A stretch of DNA of 64,000 nucleotides, from contig NZ_BSTD01000007.1 of the NCBI RefSeq assembly GCF_030269325.1, forward strand, positions 372,001-436,000. The letters are read 5' to 3'. The first letter of the stretch is position 1. Every line of letters begins with the position of its first letter. Origin of the DNA: Amycolatopsis sp. NBRC 101858 (GTDB lineage Bacteria > Actinomycetota > Actinomycetes > Mycobacteriales > Pseudonocardiaceae). The position numbers and the translations under genes are program-made. Shown here piece after piece: positions 1 through 8,520 of this stretch. The notes under the pieces were generated by a model, which saw only the letters and a list, made by a program, of their open reading frames with translations, was not told the DNA's origin and did not search any database.

Positions 1-607
1 GCACCGGCTCGGTGACGACCAGCCGGACTTTGCGGTAGATGCCGCTGCCCGAGTACCAGCGGCTGCTGGGCAGCGGGTTCACCGCCCGCACGGCGAGGGC
101 GTTCGGGGTCCGGCCGTCGGTGTGCAGGCGGCCGGTGAGGTCGAAGGCGAAGCCGGTGTAGGCGTACGGGTGGTTGCCGAGCAGCTCGCCGTTCACGTGA
201 ACATGCGCGTCCGAATAAACACCGTCGAACTCGACCGACACGCGTTTGCCGGCGACCGAGGGCGGCAGGGTGAACGTCTTGCGGTACCAGCCGAGGCCGC
301 CGCGGAAGAAGCCGGAGCCGCTCTGGGTGCCGTCCGCGGTGGGCGGAAGCTCGATGCTCCAGTCGTGGGGGACGTCGACGATCTGCCAGGCTTCGTCGCG
401 GAAGGCCGGGTTCGCGGCGTCGGCGAAGCGGCCGTCCGGGTCGCTGACGCCGTCGGGGTTCGCGAGGACGAAGCGCCACCCGGCGGTCAGGTCGATGCTG
501 CGGCCGGCACTCGTTCCGGCGGCCGCGGCGACCGGCGCGAGGGCCGAGGCCACGACGGCGGCGCCGGCTCCGCCCAGGACTTGACGTCTGCTCGGGGTCT
601 GCGGCAT
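1..607 (-). CDS. Secreted glycoside hydrolase family 2 protein, N-terminal part (cut by window edge)
   Basis: About 202 residues are visible; the gene runs off the left edge. It begins with a twin-arginine export signal (SRRQVLGGAG near residues 6-15, then an Ala-rich hydrophobic stretch), so the enzyme is probably exported folded by Tat. The mature part shows the jelly-roll sugar-binding domain of GH2 enzymes: WRF near the start, VPHDWSIELP, GWYRKTFTLP, and FDGVYSDAHVHVNGELLGNHPYAYTGF in pieces. GH2 contains beta-galactosidases, beta-mannosidases and beta-glucuronidases; the catalytic barrel lies outside the window, so the substrate is open. The start at 607 is preceded by a GGGA-type ribosome site. 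It is divergent from the enoyl-CoA hydratase gene. Confidence 0.85.
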   Translation of the reverse strand, partial: MPQTPSRRQVLGGAGAAVVASALAPVAAAAGTSAGRSIDLTAGWRFVLANPDGVSDPDGRFADAANPAFRDEAWQIVDVPHDWSIELPPTADGTQSGSGFFRGGLGWYRKTFTLPPSVAGKRVSVEFDGVYSDAHVHVNGELLGNHPYAYTGFAFDLTGRLHTDGRTPNALAVRAVNPLPSSRWYSGSGIYRKVRLVVTEPV

Positions 608-763
608 CGGAGAAGTCCCTTCCAGCGGCGTCGCGGGCGGAAAGGACTATCGCACAAGGGTTTCCCCAGGTCCAAAGGGTTCGATAATTTCGAACTCGCG
701 GTTCGGCTGGCCACGGCGCCAAGCGACCGCTTAGTATGGGCAGCGACCCCCGAGGAGGCAGTC

Positions 764-1561
764 ATGTCCACTGTGGACGGAGTCCGGTACGCGGCGGACG
801 GCCCGGTCGCCACGCTGACGTTCGACAAACCGGACCGCAGCAACGCGATGGACGTGCCGATGCAGGCCCGCTACGGCGGTCTCCTGCGGGAGGCGGACGC
901 GGACCCGGCGATCCGGGCGGTGGTCGTCACGGGCGCGGGCCGGGCGTTCTGCCCGGGAGCCGACCTGGGGTTGCTGGACGACATCGCCGCCGCTCCCCCG
1001 GCATCCGGCGGCGGGCACGAGAACTTCCTCGACGTCCTGGCGGCGTCGACGGTGGGCGTGCCGGTGGTGGCGGCGATCAACGGAGGCTGCGCGGGCCTGG
1101 GATTCGTGATCGCGTGCTCGGCGGACGTCCGGTTCGCCGCGGCGGGCGCGAAGTTCACCACGGCGTTCGCCCGCCGCGGGCTGATCGCGGAGTACGGGAT
1201 CGCGAAGCTCCTGCCTGCACTGGTGGGCGAGGGCCGGGCCCGCGACCTGCTGCTGTCGGGGCGGACGTTCACGGCGGAGCAGGCGCTGGAGTACGGGCTG
1301 GTCCAGGAGGTGGTCCCGGCGGAGGAGCTGCCCCTGCGGGCTCACGCGTACGCCACGGAGCTGGCGACGTACAGCGCGCCGCGGTCGATGGCGGTGATGA
1401 AGGAGCAGTTCTTGCGCGAGGCGCTGCTGCCGCTTCCGGACGCGGCTCGCGAGGCGACGGCGTTGATGATCGAGTCGTTCGGGCGTCCGGAGCTGGCCGA
1501 GGGGCTGGCCAGCTGGAACGAGCGCCGCGAGCCGAAGTTCCCGTCCTACCCGGCGGAGTGA
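764..1561 (+). CDS. Enoyl-CoA hydratase/isomerase family protein
   Basis: 265 residues, the usual length for a crotonase-fold enzyme. The oxyanion-hole segments are visible: GAGRAFCPGADLGLLDD around residues 60-75 and AAINGGCAGLGFVIACSADVRF around 105-125, with the region following typical of the family. These enzymes add water to, or isomerise, enoyl-CoA thioesters in fatty-acid or amino-acid breakdown; the exact substrate cannot be read from the sequence. I chose ATG 764 because GAGGAGG lies 6 bases upstream; the frame stays open upstream of it but that stretch is antisense to the GH2 gene. Its 3' end overlaps the convergent gene on the minus strand by 16 bp. Confidence 0.9.
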   Translation: MSTVDGVRYAADGPVATLTFDKPDRSNAMDVPMQARYGGLLREADADPAIRAVVVTGAGRAFCPGADLGLLDDIAAAPPASGGGHENFLDVLAASTVGVPVVAAINGGCAGLGFVIACSADVRFAAAGAKFTTAFARRGLIAEYGIAKLLPALVGEGRARDLLLSGRTFTAEQALEYGLVQEVVPAEELPLRAHAYATELATYSAPRSMAVMKEQFLREALLPLPDAAREATALMIESFGRPELAEGLASWNERREPKFPSYPAE

Positions 1562-2007
1562 GTGCGCCGGTTCGCTTCGCAGCGTTTGAACAGGTAGTAG
1601 CCGACGACCTCACCCTTGATGGCAACGTTCTGACCGGATGACATGAACTTGTCCCGGCTCTGCTGACCCTGCTCGACGAAGACGAATGAGCCGTTCACGA
1701 GCTCCCAGCCCTCCCGGCACACGGAGTTGAGGATCGCCACCGGGTCGCTCTCCCGCTGGCTCGTGGAGCTTCCCACCATGGCGACGATGACCGCCTTCTG
1801 GTTCATCACGTCCATGGAGTACTGGAACACGTGATCGCCCCGGCTGAACCCTGCCCGAGCGCGGCCGGCCGGAGATCGCTCGAAGGCCTCTCGCTCCTTC
1901 GCCGCCTGCTGGACGCGCTTGCGTTCCTCCAGCTCCTGGCGTTGCCGCTCCCTCGCGGCCGTCTCCGCCGCCAGCTCTTCAGGTGTCTTCTTCTTGAGCA
2001 GCGCCAC
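1546..2007 (-). CDS. Hypothetical protein with charged coiled-coil N-terminus
   Basis: 153 residues, not recognised as a named family. Residues 1-50 are almost all charged and helical (KKKTPEELAAETAARERQRQ followed by further E/R/Q-rich sequence), likely a coiled coil. Residues 55-140 form a compact domain with hydrophobic strands (HVFQYSMDVMNQKAVIVAMVG, VCREGWELVNGSFVFVEQG, EVVGYYLFKR), reminiscent of small proteins in which the GWELV segment recurs (DUF4177-like), but this is only a resemblance. There is no signal peptide or membrane helix. It is convergent with and overlaps the enoyl-CoA hydratase by 16 bp, and is divergent from the WXG-type pair to its right. Confidence 0.65.
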   Translation of the reverse strand: MALLKKKTPEELAAETAARERQRQELEERKRVQQAAKEREAFERSPAGRARAGFSRGDHVFQYSMDVMNQKAVIVAMVGSSTSQRESDPVAILNSVCREGWELVNGSFVFVEQGQQSRDKFMSSGQNVAIKGEVVGYYLFKRCEANRRTHSAG

Positions 2008-2155
2008 CCGGGACCTCCGACTACGTTCGCACCTCCGGCGGGTGCCGTCGTGATGTCGGTGATCAGGTCCCGCGAGTTACTCACCGTAGATCTCGATTCG
2101 GGCAAGGCCCGACTGTTACATTGCCGACAGATCGTGTCACACGGGGAGGAAGCCG

Positions 2156-2464
2156 GTGGGGTTCGAGGTCGACGTCGAAGGCATCAGCAAAGCCGCGGCC
2201 AAGCTCGGCGACGGACCGGCGCCCGCGCTCGCCGCGGGCGGGTCGCCGAATGTCGGGGCCACCGATCGGGCCGCCGGGTTCGCCGGGGACTACGACGTCT
2301 GGCTCACCACCCGGCGAGAAGACCTGCAGGCCGCGCAGCAGCAGGTCGCGAGCCTCGTCGAAAGCATCCGGACCGCCGCGAAGAGCTATCGCGCCACCGA
2401 CGCCGGAGCGCGTGACGCGTTCTTGAAAGCCCTCGACAGCGGCTTCGGACGGATCGACCGGTGA
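2156..2464 (+). CDS. Small ESX/WXG100-type secretion partner protein
   Basis: 102 residues, mostly helical, no signal peptide and no membrane helix. Size, helical composition and the motif YRATD near residue 81 (fits the YxxxD/E signal of type VII secretion substrates) point to a WXG100/EsxB-like protein. The start is GTG 2156 with GGGGAGGA six bases upstream. Its stop overlaps the start of the next gene (GTGA), so the two are translationally coupled, as is usual for type VII substrate pairs. No type VII ATPase or membrane component is in the window, so any secretion machinery would be elsewhere. Function is inferred from size, motif and context. Confidence 0.6.
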   Translation: MGFEVDVEGISKAAAKLGDGPAPALAAGGSPNVGATDRAAGFAGDYDVWLTTRREDLQAAQQQVASLVESIRTAAKSYRATDAGARDAFLKALDSGFGRIDR

Positions 2465-3780
2465 CCGGCGTCTTCGACCGGATCCACGACCTCGCCGGCC
2501 AGGTCGAACGCGGCAGCACGACCGAGCTGGACGACCGGGCCCGCGCCTGCCGGACCGCCAAGGACGCCGTCGAGGACGCGAAGGCGTTGATCGAGAGCGT
2601 CCGGGTCGAACTCAGCGAGGGCTGGCAGGGCGGCGCCGGCGAGGCCGCGCTGGATTCGCTCGACGCCTTCAAGAAGAACCGCGACGACCAGGCCGACGAC
2701 CTCGAGGAGTCGGCGAAGTCGTTCGAGGTGATCCGCGACGCGCTGGCGAAGGCCCAGTCGGAAGCGCGCGACAAGCGCGAGCGCGCCGATGCCCTCCGGA
2801 CGAAGCTCGACCGGGTCTGGCACGACCTGGGCAACGGCAAGGGGAACATCGTCTTCGCCTGGGGGCAGGACAAGATCCTCAAGGCCGAAGCCCTGGTTCT
2901 GCTCGCCGACCTGCAGCTGGCCGTCACCACCTATGACGCCGTCCTGCTCGCCGAAGGCCTGAAGCTGCGGAACAAGACCGGGCAGATCTGGGAGCTGGCG
3001 GGCTCCGAAAAGCGCAACCCGGCCGAGATCGCCGCGATCCTGCTCCGCGAGCTGCCGGCCCTCGCCGCGCTGGTGGCGAAGAACCCGGAACTGCGGCTCG
3101 CCCTGCTCGCGGGCGACTGGGACAAGATCATGCAGGACCCGGACGTCGCCCAGGTCATCTACGACTACTTCGGCTTCAAGTACGACGAAAACGGCGACTT
3201 CTACACCACCGGCGAGCACTCCGTGCAGAGCTACCTCGGCTGGCACGACCTCTACGACAAGCTCGAACCCGTCATCGGCGCGAAGCTCGACCACACCAGC
3301 GACGACGGCGACAACATGGAGTTCACCGACCCGAAGACCGGGAAGCAGTACCGGCTGGAACTGTGGAAGGGCAGCTACGGCTTCGGCGACGCGTTCGGCG
3401 GCGAAGTCGGCTTCTACACGCGAGAACCCGGCGACGACCACCCCGAGGGCTACTTCTCCGCCGCCCAGGGCGACGACCAGATCAAGGTCACCCAGCAGAT
3501 CTACGACAAGCAGACCGGCGAGGTCTACTTCACCAACGACGGCCAGGGCGCCGACGGCACCGACAAGAAGCACTTCTGGAACCTGGCCATCCGCACCGAC
3601 TCGAGCGTGAACCCCGACGCGCTCGGCCAGCGCGCCACGATCGAGGTCCGCGACACCGACATGCGCGACCGGATCTACGCCGAGATGACCCGGTACGCCG
3701 CGGCGCACCCCGACCAGCACCTCACGGTCACGAAGGGCACCGACGACCCGCCCACCCTGAGCTACGACTGGCGGAAGTGA
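2461..3780 (+). CDS. WXG-domain protein with C-terminal DUF4474 domain
   Basis: 439 residues. Residues 1-115 are helical with a WQG turn at 55-57 and a long second helix of alternating acidic and basic residues, the build of LXG/WXG N-terminal domains used for type VII export. Residues about 190-430 match the look of DUF4474: DYFGFKYDENGDFY, LGWHDLYDKLEPVIGAKLDH, YRLELWKGSYGFGDAFGGEVGFY and FWNLAIRTD, a domain seen in other bacteria with an WKGxYG core. The activity of DUF4474 is unknown to me. The gene overlaps its upstream neighbour by 4 bp. Possible roles are a secreted effector or a cell-surface protein; there is no adjacent obvious immunity gene, although the small minus-strand gene at 3787-4026 is next to it. 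Confidence 0.7.
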   Translation: MTGVFDRIHDLAGQVERGSTTELDDRARACRTAKDAVEDAKALIESVRVELSEGWQGGAGEAALDSLDAFKKNRDDQADDLEESAKSFEVIRDALAKAQSEARDKRERADALRTKLDRVWHDLGNGKGNIVFAWGQDKILKAEALVLLADLQLAVTTYDAVLLAEGLKLRNKTGQIWELAGSEKRNPAEIAAILLRELPALAALVAKNPELRLALLAGDWDKIMQDPDVAQVIYDYFGFKYDENGDFYTTGEHSVQSYLGWHDLYDKLEPVIGAKLDHTSDDGDNMEFTDPKTGKQYRLELWKGSYGFGDAFGGEVGFYTREPGDDHPEGYFSAAQGDDQIKVTQQIYDKQTGEVYFTNDGQGADGTDKKHFWNLAIRTDSSVNPDALGQRATIEVRDTDMRDRIYAEMTRYAAAHPDQHLTVTKGTDDPPTLSYDWRK

Positions 3781-3786
3781 CGCCCG

Positions 3787-4026
3787 TCAGTAGCCGGTCA
3801 GCGGCTTGAACTCCCACTCCCCGTCGTCCTCGCGCGCCGGAGCCGCGCGGTCGGCGAGGCCGTCGAACACCCCGTCGACGTCGACCAGGGCGGCAACCTC
3901 GTCGGCGACGGGGCGACCGTGCCGGGCTTCGATGTCTTCCAGCCCTTCGCGCAGGGCCGTGGTCGCGGCGCTGCGGGCCTGGCCCTGGAGGATGCGGGCC
4001 AGTTCCGCCGGGGTCGAGTCGGTCAT
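3787..4026 (-). CDS. Small acidic hypothetical protein
   Basis: 79 residues, soluble, mostly helical and acidic toward the C-terminus. Not recognised. It begins MTDSTPAELARILQGQ and has no signal peptide, membrane segment or cysteines. It lies tail-to-tail with the WXG/DUF4474 gene, 6 bp apart, and downstream of the strong hairpin at 4064-4105 that ends the mannosidase transcript, so it should have its own promoter in the narrow gap 4027-4063. An immunity role for the neighbouring WXG protein is possible only by position and is speculative, since the opposite orientation is not typical for such pairs. Confidence 0.5.
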   Translation of the reverse strand: MTDSTPAELARILQGQARSAATTALREGLEDIEARHGRPVADEVAALVDVDGVFDGLADRAAPAREDDGEWEFKPLTGY

Positions 4027-4063
4027 GCGCTCAGCCTAAAGGCCCGGGTCGGCCGCGGCTGCT

Positions 4064-4105
4064 CGTGAGTGGTGATCCGGACCGTAGCCCGGATCACCAC
4101 TCACG
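4064..4105 (-). terminator. Strong intrinsic-type hairpin after the GH92 gene
   Basis: Perfect 17-bp inverted repeat CGTGAGTGGTGATCCGG (4064-4080) and its complement (4089-4105) with an 8-base loop, starting 7 bases past the GH92 stop codon. There is no long T run, as is common in actinobacteria. It separates the mannosidase transcript from the small gene at 3787-4026. Confidence 0.85.
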
Positions 4106-4111
4106 ACGGCG

Positions 4112-6772
4112 TCAGCCGTGGGTCCACTTCTGGGCCGCGCTCTGGTTGCAGTCGTAGAGCTGCAGCTGGGTCCCGTCCGTCGTCGTGCTGCCCGGGTCGT
4201 CCAGGCACCTCCCCGACTGCGGGTTCACCAGCGCGCCGCCCGTGCCCGGCTGCCACGTCTGGGCGCCCGATCCGTTGCACTGCCACAGCTGGACCTTCGT
4301 GCCGTTCGCCGTGCCGCTGTTGCTCACGTCGAGGCAGCCGCCCTGGGCCTGGAACGTCCCGTCCGCTCCCGCGAACCACTTCTGCGCCCCCGTGCTGTTG
4401 CACGTGTACAGCTGCGCGTGCGTCCCGTTCGCCGTGCCGCTCTGCGCCACGTCCGCGCACTTGCCCGCGATGCCCGAGGTCAGCGGACCCAGGTGCGGCA
4501 GCGTCCCGTCGTAGGACGGCGGCGGGTTCGACGCCGCCCACGCCGTGTTCGGCGACGTGCCCAAGGTGAAGGCGAGCGTCCCGCCCGACGTCAGAGCCGA
4601 CGTCGGCGCATACGCGTTGTTCCACGCCCCGCCGTTCCACGACGCACTCTGGACGTACGGCGCGTTGTCCGCCGCCGCCGGGGCGTTCACGGTCAAGGTG
4701 TTGCCGCTCGGGAGCGTCACCACCGCCTGCGTGAACAGCGGGCTGCCCAGCGCCAGGTCCGCCGTGCCCGGCGTCATCGGGTAGAAACCCAGCGCGGAGA
4801 ACACGTACCACGCGCTCATCGCGCCGAGGTCGTCGTTACCGGCCAGCCCGCCCGGCGCGTCCGTCCAGATCTGGTCCTGCACCTGCCGGACGACCTTCTG
4901 CGTCTTGTACGGCTGCCCGACGTAGTCGTACTCCCACGGCAGCTCCAGGCTCGGCTCGTTGCCGAGGTCGGCCTGCGACCCGCCGCTGCCGTGGAACCCG
5001 GCCAGCACGCTGTCGAGGTAGCTGACCAGCGACGCGTTGCCGCCGCGCGCCGCGGCGAGGCCGGCCACGTTGAACGGCACCATGCCGGTGTACTGCCACG
5101 ACGTGCCCTCGACGAAGTTCGACCCGCTCGCCGGGTTGAAGCCGCCGGTCCAGCCGCCGCCCGCGTCCTTCGGCTGCATGAAGCCGCTGGCCGGGTTGAA
5201 AGTGTTCTTCCAGTTCTGCGCGCGCCCGGCGTAGAACTGCTGGTTCGCGGTGTCCCCCAGCGCCCCGGCGAACGCCGAGAGCGCGAAGTCCGCCGTGTCG
5301 TACTCCAGCTGCGTCGAGACCGGGCCGTAGAAGTTGCAGCACTGGTAGGTGCCGTTCGCCGGCAGGTAGCCCGGCGCGTTCGTCGCGTTGAGCCCCGGCC
5401 GGACGTTGTTGAGCGCGCTCGCTTCCTTCAGCATCGCCTGCAGCGCCGCCGAAGTGTCGAAGTTCCGCGCCCCGAAGGCGTAGTAGCTCGCGAGGATCGC
5501 CGTGCCGGGGTCACCGACCATCACGTACGTCTCGCCGTTGTTCTGCGACCACTTGGGCAGCCCGCCGCCCTGGGCGTAGTCGGCGATCATCGACTGCGCG
5601 ATGTCGCTCGTCTGCGCGGGAGCGAGCAGTGCGGACAGCTGCGCCTGCGTGCGGTAGATGTCCCAGCCGGAGAAGTTGGCGTAGTGCGCCGAGTGTCCAC
5701 TCGCGACGGTGTGCACCTGGTTGTCGAACCCGATGTACTGGCCGTTGCGGTCGGAGAACACGTTGGGGTGCAACAGCGAGTGGTACAGCGCGGTGTAGAA
5801 GACGCGCTGCTGCGCCGCGGTGCCGCCGGCGACCTGGATCCGGCCGAGCAGGGAGTTCCAGCTGTCGTGCGCAGCCTGCTTGGTGGCGGCGAAGTCGAAC
5901 GCCGGGATGTCGGCCGCGCGGTTCGCGACCGCGTTGGCCACCGAGACGTAGGAGATGCCGACCTTGGCCTGCACGGTGGGGTTGCTGGTCGTGTCGAACC
6001 GGACGTACGCGCTGCCCGGACCGGCGTCCGGCGCGGCGGCGGCTTTCGCGGCCGCGGTGCCGTGCAGCTTCCCGGGTGCCGCCTTCGGGGTCACCGCGGC
6101 CGCCGCGGCCGTGCCGCTGGAGCTGAACGCGCGGTCGAAGACGACGTCGAAGTAGAGCGTGTAGGTGAACCCGGCGCCGCAGAAGTGCCCGGAGGTGACC
6201 GAACCGGACACCTCGGTCGGGCTGACCACCGTCCACGTCTGGTTCGACGTGCCGTTCTGGCTGCCGTTGAGCTTGAACTGCAGGTTCGCCTGGGACGTCG
6301 AGGGGAACGTGAACCGGCCGATCCCGGACCGCAGCGCGGCGGTCAGCTCGGTGTTCACGCCGTTGGCGAGGTTCACCGAGTACGCGCCCGGGCTCGCGGA
6401 TTCGTTGCTGTGGCTGAAGGACACGCTCGCGCCGGTGTTCACCGCGCCGACCGTCGGCAGGATCGGGACGTCGCCGTCGGCGCCGCAGCCCGGGCCGGAC
6501 AGGTGCGTCAGGCTGAAGCCGGTGATGGACGAGTCCTTGTATTCGTACCCGCCGCCGTCGGGCCGGCTGGGCGTGTCGGGACTCCACTGGACCATGCCGA
6601 ACGGGACGTCCGCGCCGGGGAAGTCGTCGGCGGCGTTGGAGGTGCCGATGAACGGGTTCACCAGCGACGCCGGGTCGGTGACCAGCGGCGCCGCGGACGC
6701 GGGTACGGGGATCAGCCCGGCCAGAGCCAGGACGGTCACGGCGGTCAGCCGCGTGAGGGAACGCAAGACCAT
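4112..6772 (-). CDS. Secreted GH92 alpha-mannosidase with C-terminal ricin-type lectin domain
   Basis: 886 residues. A Sec signal peptide (MVLRSLTRLTAVTVLALAGL then PVPASA) is followed by the GH92 fold: VNPFIGTSNAADDFPGADVPFGMVQWSPD, the family hallmark HLSGPGCGADGDVPILPT around residues 90-110, and in the second half WNSLLGRIQV, RVFYTALYHSLLHPN, GWDIYRTQ, GNDDLGAMSAWYVFSALGFYP. GH92 enzymes are calcium-dependent exo-alpha-mannosidases acting on fungal, plant or host mannans. The last 125 residues are a beta-trefoil ricin B/CBM13 domain with three QKW/QTW repeats, giving carbohydrate binding. The start at 6772 was preferred over an upstream ATG because it begins the signal peptide. Transcription ends at the hairpin 4064-4105. 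Confidence 0.93.
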   Translation of the reverse strand: MVLRSLTRLTAVTVLALAGLIPVPASAAPLVTDPASLVNPFIGTSNAADDFPGADVPFGMVQWSPDTPSRPDGGGYEYKDSSITGFSLTHLSGPGCGADGDVPILPTVGAVNTGASVSFSHSNESASPGAYSVNLANGVNTELTAALRSGIGRFTFPSTSQANLQFKLNGSQNGTSNQTWTVVSPTEVSGSVTSGHFCGAGFTYTLYFDVVFDRAFSSSGTAAAAAVTPKAAPGKLHGTAAAKAAAAPDAGPGSAYVRFDTTSNPTVQAKVGISYVSVANAVANRAADIPAFDFAATKQAAHDSWNSLLGRIQVAGGTAAQQRVFYTALYHSLLHPNVFSDRNGQYIGFDNQVHTVASGHSAHYANFSGWDIYRTQAQLSALLAPAQTSDIAQSMIADYAQGGGLPKWSQNNGETYVMVGDPGTAILASYYAFGARNFDTSAALQAMLKEASALNNVRPGLNATNAPGYLPANGTYQCCNFYGPVSTQLEYDTADFALSAFAGALGDTANQQFYAGRAQNWKNTFNPASGFMQPKDAGGGWTGGFNPASGSNFVEGTSWQYTGMVPFNVAGLAAARGGNASLVSYLDSVLAGFHGSGGSQADLGNEPSLELPWEYDYVGQPYKTQKVVRQVQDQIWTDAPGGLAGNDDLGAMSAWYVFSALGFYPMTPGTADLALGSPLFTQAVVTLPSGNTLTVNAPAAADNAPYVQSASWNGGAWNNAYAPTSALTSGGTLAFTLGTSPNTAWAASNPPPSYDGTLPHLGPLTSGIAGKCADVAQSGTANGTHAQLYTCNSTGAQKWFAGADGTFQAQGGCLDVSNSGTANGTKVQLWQCNGSGAQTWQPGTGGALVNPQSGRCLDDPGSTTTDGTQLQLYDCNQSAAQKWTHG

Positions 6773-6962
6773 GTCACTTGTCCTTCGCTGCCAGAGCACA
6801 AGTTCAGCCGATGCGAATCGGAACGGTCCTCGCGGGCTGACACCGTTGTCAACGGTCCGTGGTGATCCTGTCGCGTTCCGGACACGACCGGGTGAAACCG
6901 ATGAGTTTCCCCGGCCGCCGACGTCGGTACTGAAGTCCGCGAACCGGCCCAAAGGAGACATC

Positions 6963-7481
6963 ATGGCGAAACTGCTCTACGGCTTCAGCTGCTCGGTCGA
7001 CGGCTTCATCGCCGGCCCGGGCGGCGACATGTCCTGGCTGACCCCATACCTCGGCCCGGACCCGCTGGTCGACGAGCTGATCCCGGAGATCGGCGCGCTG
7101 CTCGTCGGCCGCCGCACGTTCGGCGGCGACGACCCGCACCGCGGCGACCCGGAGCGCGAGGGCAAGGCCTTCGGTGGCGGCTGGGAGGGCCCGCAGGTCG
7201 TGCTCACCCACCGCCCGGCGGCGCCGGTCCCGGGCGTCACGTTCGCCGACAACCTTGTCGGTGCGGTCACGGCCGCGAAGGAAGCGGCGGGCGAGAAGTA
7301 CGTCAACGTCCTCGGCGCGGACGTCGCCCGGCAGTGCCTGGAGGCGGGTCTGCTCGACGAGATCCTGGCGATGCCGGTGCCGGTGCTGCTGGGGGACGGG
7401 GTCCGGATGTTCGACCGTCCTGGGGGCAAGCCGATCGGGCTGGAGGTGCTGCGGCCGAACTGGTACCGCGTGGTCCGCTAG
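6963..7481 (+). CDS. Dihydrofolate reductase-family (RibD C-terminal-like) protein
   Basis: 172 residues. The N-terminus KLLYGFSCSVDGFIAGPGGDMSWL and the later VLTHRPAAPVPGVTFADNLVGAV and VNVLGADVARQCLEAGLLDEI, PVLLGDGVRMF are characteristic of the RibD_C/DHFR-like reductase superfamily, NADPH-dependent enzymes often found alone as stand-alone reductases of unknown substrate. It is not the main folate enzyme, which has different substrate residues. ATG 6963 has AAAGGAG seven bases upstream. It is divergent from the GH92 gene and tail-to-tail with the AraC regulator, with 3 bp between stops. Physiological role not assignable. Confidence 0.85.
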   Translation: MAKLLYGFSCSVDGFIAGPGGDMSWLTPYLGPDPLVDELIPEIGALLVGRRTFGGDDPHRGDPEREGKAFGGGWEGPQVVLTHRPAAPVPGVTFADNLVGAVTAAKEAAGEKYVNVLGADVARQCLEAGLLDEILAMPVPVLLGDGVRMFDRPGGKPIGLEVLRPNWYRVVR

Positions 7482-7484
7482 GAC

Positions 7485-8465
7485 TCAGTCCCCGCGCGCT
7501 TCGGCGGACTGCCGGCGGAACTCCCGTGGCGACACGCCGTAGGCGCCGCGGAAGGCCTGGCTGAAGTGCGCGGGGCCGGTGAACCCCCACCGGGCCGCGA
7601 TCGCGCCGACCGGTCGGAGGCTCAGGCGGGGTTCGGCGAGGTCGCGGCGGCACTGTTCCAGGCGCAGGCGGCGGATCCAGCCGGCGACGGTCTGGCCGTC
7701 CTGGTGGAACAGCTTGTGCAGGTACCGCACGGAGATGTGGTGCGCCGCGGCGATCGTGTCCGGGGCCAAGCGCGCGTCACCGAGGTTCTCCAGGATGAAG
7801 GCGTGGATCCTGGCCACCAGCGCCCGGCGCCGGATGTGGGGTGGCACGCCGCTTTCGGCGTCCAGCGCGTGCGCCAGCGCGGCGGTCAGCACGTCGACCG
7901 TCAGCGTCGACAGCCGTGCGACGTCGGCCGGGCCGAGCTCGTGCAGGTGCCGGGCCAGGTGCAGCATGAACTGCGAGGACAGCGCGCCGACTCCCTCGGT
8001 ACCCGGGATGTGGGCCGACCCCAGCCGCCGCAGGTCTCCGGCCGGCAGCGGGAGCAACGAGCGCGGGAAGCGCAGGAGCAGCACCTGGCTCAGCGGGACG
8101 TCGGGCGCGAACTCACCGCCGAAGGGCCGCGAGGTGTCGTACAGCTTGAGGTCTCCGACGCCGTATTCGGTGGTCTTGCCGTCCTGGGTGACCACGACAC
8201 TGCCGTGCACGAAACAGCCCAGCTTGAACATTTCGGGATCGGCCTGCCGGATGAGCTTGGGGGTGCGGTGCACCGAGTGCGGCATCGTGGTCATCAGCGC
8301 CGCCTGCACGGCACCGAACTCGGTGACCCCCACCTGGGCCTGGAAGCCGCTTTCCCATTGTGGATCACAGTGCAGGACATACGGAGCCCAGAGCTTCGAA
8401 TTCACCTCCCGCCAGAAATCGAACCGGTCCCCCACCGAAACATTCGCCGTGCTGATCACGTCCAT
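7485..8465 (-). CDS. AraC-family transcriptional regulator
   Basis: 326 residues. Residues 1-190 form an AraC_binding_2-type sensor (VGDRFDFWREVNSKLWAPYVLHCDP, LGCFVHGSVVVTQDGKTTEYGVGDLKLYDTSRPF), as in FeaR-like regulators of aromatic or amine catabolism. Residues about 215-320 hold two helix-turn-helix motifs: RLAPDTIAAAHHISVRYLHKLF and the AraC signature WGFTGPAHFSQAFRGAYGVSPREFR. Its targets are not evident from position: it is convergent with the reductase gene and its other side faces a small secreted protein. The ligand is unknown. Confidence 0.92.
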   Translation of the reverse strand: MDVISTANVSVGDRFDFWREVNSKLWAPYVLHCDPQWESGFQAQVGVTEFGAVQAALMTTMPHSVHRTPKLIRQADPEMFKLGCFVHGSVVVTQDGKTTEYGVGDLKLYDTSRPFGGEFAPDVPLSQVLLLRFPRSLLPLPAGDLRRLGSAHIPGTEGVGALSSQFMLHLARHLHELGPADVARLSTLTVDVLTAALAHALDAESGVPPHIRRRALVARIHAFILENLGDARLAPDTIAAAHHISVRYLHKLFHQDGQTVAGWIRRLRLEQCRRDLAEPRLSLRPVGAIAARWGFTGPAHFSQAFRGAYGVSPREFRRQSAEARGD

Positions 8466-8520
8466 GATCCCCCCTGCGCGGACGCCTCAGCGCGGCCCCA
8501 CGGTCAGGGTAGACGATGAA

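Noticed and set aside
122-763. Upstream extension of the enoyl-CoA hydratase frame (long open frame starting at 122)
   Set aside because: It is antisense to the GH2 gene, lacks a ribosome site, and the 764 ATG has GAGGAGG and begins the family fold.
4118-6865. A 915-residue open frame on the plus strand opposite the mannosidase
   Set aside because: Arg/Val/Ala-rich shadow of the GH92 gene; GC-rich codons create long antisense frames and no domain is recognisable.
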